The translations under genes were made by a program, and so were the position numbers. The notes under the pieces were generated by a model. The model saw only the letters and a program-made list of their open reading frames with translations. It had not been told where the DNA came from and did no database searches. From positions 2,200,001 to 2,264,000 of the forward strand of contig NC_016027.1 of the NCBI RefSeq assembly GCF_000182745.2: a DNA stretch of 64,000 bases, written 5' to 3'. Origin of the DNA: Komagataeibacter medellinensis NBRC 3288. GTDB lineage: Bacteria > Pseudomonadota > Alphaproteobacteria > Acetobacterales > Acetobacteraceae. This document shows positions 62,327 through 64,000 of the stretch, one piece after another (the stretch's first letter is position 1; each line of letters opens with the position of its first letter).

Positions 62327-64000
62327 GTGGGCCATCCAGACCAATCAGCCGACCCGTCGGCCAGCGGACCACACGCGGATCGCCCCGCGCCGGAACTGAT
62401 CCGCCTGCAGGCGGTGCTGCGCGCGGCCCGTTTTCATGGCATCGACCTCGATATACGTGATTTTGCCGCTGAACCGGGCGAAGTCTCGCCCTCCATCCCC
62501 GCCCTTGCGCGCTGGGTGGAGGAAAGCGGGGGGGCGACACAGGGCATGCACCTGCAATGGCGTGAACTCGTACGCCTGCGTGATGTGCCGCCGGTGGCCC
62601 TGATGTTTGCCGATGGCTCAGCGGGGCTGATGGTGGGGGCGGATGATACCAATGGCGTGATCTGGCTGGTCGATCCCTTCGCCAGCCCAGACATCCCGCC
62701 CGTTGCGGTGGACGAGATGCGCCTCAACGCCGTGTGGACGGGGGACGTGCTGCTGGTGCGTGGCCGCCATGGCCAGGGGGCGGCGGAAGAGCGCATCGAC
62801 TTTGCGTGGCTGCGGCGGCTGGTCATGGGGGAGCGGGGGCTACTGCGCGATGTGGTCATCGCGTCGATGGTCATGAGCGTACTGGCCATCTTCCCGCCGC
62901 TTATCGTCATGCAGGTGATTGACCGGGTGGTGAACTTCCATTCCCTGTCCACCCTCGTCTCGCTGAGTGTGCTGGTAACGGTCATGGCGTTTTACGAGAT
63001 CCTGCTTGGCTACGCCCGGCGCGAGATCACGCTGGTGCTGACGACGCGGCTGGATACGCGCATTTCGCTTGCCATCTTCGACCGCCTGCTGGCCCTGCCG
63101 CTGGAATTTTTCGAGCGCGAGCAGGCGGGCAACGTGATCGGGCGGGTCAGCGCTATCTACAGGGTGCGCCAGTTCATGACCGGGCGGCTGCTCAGCACCT
63201 TCCTTGATATGTTTACCCTGCTTGTGGTGCTGCCCTTCCTGTTCTGGCTCAGTGGCGTGCTGGCGTGGATGACAGTGGTGGCGGCAGCCCTGATCGGGGT
63301 GGTGATCGTGTTGGCCATGCCCACCATGGGGCGGCTGATGGCCCGGCAGGTCCGTGCCGAGATGGATCGCGGTGCCGCACTGTACGAAACGGTTGCGGGC
63401 ATCCGTACGGTCAAGACACTGGCGCTGGAACCCGTGCGCCGCGAGGTATGGGATGAAAAAACCGCCGATGTGGTCGGCGCCTCGCTCGATTCGGGGCGTA
63501 TGGGCAACTGGGTGGCCACCGCCGTCATGCCGCTGGACCTGTTCATCAACCGTGGCATCATCCTGATCGGGGCATATCTGGCCATTTCCTCCACGTCTTC
63601 GGGCCTGGAGGCGGGGGCGCTGATGGCGTTCATGATGCTGGGCAGCCGGGTTGCGGCCCCGCTTGTGGGCATGGCCCGGCTGATCGATGACCTGAACGAG
63701 GTACGAACCGCCCTGGCCGAAGCCGGTTCCGTGCTCAACCGCCCGACCGAGACCCGGGCACTGACCACCGGCCTGCGCCCGCCCATCCATGGCGCGCTGT
63801 CGTTCTCCGATGTGTGCTTTACCTATCCTGGCGGGACCACGCCCGCGCTGTCCGGTGTCACCTTCAGCGTGCCGGCGGGCACCATGCTGGGGCTGGTCGG
63901 GCGCAGCGGGTCGGGCAAGTCCACCATCACCCGGCTGCTACAGGGGGTCAGCCGCAGCTATACCGGCCAGTTGCGGCTGGACGGGATTGACCTGCGTGAG
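62327..64000 (+). CDS. Type I secretion system ABC exporter with C39-like domain (incomplete at window end)
   Basis: 558 residues from a GTG at 62327, with AAGGGA just upstream; the gene continues past 64000. Residues about 20-150 form a C39 peptidase-like domain without the catalytic Cys, as in HlyB/LapB exporters that carry RTX substrates. The transmembrane domain (about 165-455) begins RRLVMGERGLLRDV and has six helices. The nucleotide-binding domain starts near 480 with LSFSDVCFTYPGG, and Walker A is GRSGSGKST. Walker B and the signature motif lie beyond the window. Membrane-fusion and outer-membrane partners are probably just downstream. Confidence 0.9.
   Translation, partial: MGHPDQSADPSASGPHADRPAPELIRLQAVLRAARFHGIDLDIRDFAAEPGEVSPSIPALARWVEESGGATQGMHLQWRELVRLRDVPPVALMFADGSAGLMVGADDTNGVIWLVDPFASPDIPPVAVDEMRLNAVWTGDVLLVRGRHGQGAAEERIDFAWLRRLVMGERGLLRDVVIASMVMSVLAIFPPLIVMQVIDRVVNFHSLSTLVSLSVLVTVMAFYEILLGYARREITLVLTTRLDTRISLAIFDRLLALPLEFFEREQAGNVIGRVSAIYRVRQFMTGRLLSTFLDMFTLLVVLPFLFWLSGVLAWMTVVAAALIGVVIVLAMPTMGRLMARQVRAEMDRGAALYETVAGIRTVKTLALEPVRREVWDEKTADVVGASLDSGRMGNWVATAVMPLDLFINRGIILIGAYLAISSTSSGLEAGALMAFMMLGSRVAAPLVGMARLIDDLNEVRTALAEAGSVLNRPTETRALTTGLRPPIHGALSFSDVCFTYPGGTTPALSGVTFSVPAGTMLGLVGRSGSGKSTITRLLQGVSRSYTGQLRLDGIDLRE

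Noticed and set aside
61660-62344. N-terminal extension of metH reaching 62344
   Set aside because: The added residues are antisense to two plus-strand genes and unlike methionine synthase; AGGA precedes the ATG at 61660.

Overview
The window is high-GC, densely packed bacterial chromosome. Its gene content points to an acetic acid bacterium (Acetobacteraceae), most likely the Komagataeibacter/Gluconacetobacter group. Reasons: an odhA-odhB-lpd operon whose E3 carries its own lipoyl domain; a PDE/DGC gene pair laid out like the cdg operons that control cellulose synthesis in Komagataeibacter xylinus; an oxygen-dependent cobalamin cluster; and an alphaproteobacterial type of ScpA. The genus is inference. 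No rRNA, tRNA, CRISPR array, intact insertion sequence or prophage was seen.

Layout. 1-1730: minus-strand small secreted proteins, a 2-oxoglutarate/Fe(II) oxygenase and an AhpD-like protein. 1848-9516: zapE, then the 2-oxoglutarate dehydrogenase operon, closed by a strong terminator. 9602-13813: two repeat elements, then the c-di-GMP phosphodiesterase/cyclase pair. 14127-16464: feoA-feoB and a small Cys-rich membrane protein. 16594-31000: the cobalamin locus. cobB and cbiD diverge; cobW-cobN-cobGHIJ and cobL-cobE-cobM run leftward under a B12 riboswitch; cobK lies on the opposite strand. 31103-36214: a CobC-like protein, cbtB, an AcuI-type reductase, a nitroreductase, ilvE and an unknown gene. 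36365-38447: thiC with a TPP riboswitch. 38600-42743: adenine deaminase, then a coupled tyrosine recombinase / unknown / ScpA-like kleisin operon. 43348-46101: tonB-exbB-exbD-exbD. 46331-49294: nucleobase permease and an MFS exporter. 49393-57506: purD, xseA, a lipoprotein, a membrane-anchored HTH protein, an OmpH/Skp chaperone, ybaK, an SDR, purF and cvpA. 57680-64000: a HisE-like protein, metH, a small CxCC protein, and the start of a type I secretion ABC exporter cut by the window end.

Connections. The B12 made by the cob locus is the cofactor of MetH. FeoAB and TonB-ExbBD serve metal uptake. AdeC, the NCS2 permease, PurD and PurF all belong to purine metabolism. Most cob genes overlap by ATGA and so are probably translationally coupled.

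The most unusual items are two dispersed intergenic repeat families (one supplies the TAG stop codon of the gene it abuts), the recombinase/unknown/kleisin operon, several apparently catalytically dead enzyme homologues (SDR, CobC-like, one EAL domain), and a mixed cobalamin gene set with CbiD beside CobG/CobN.
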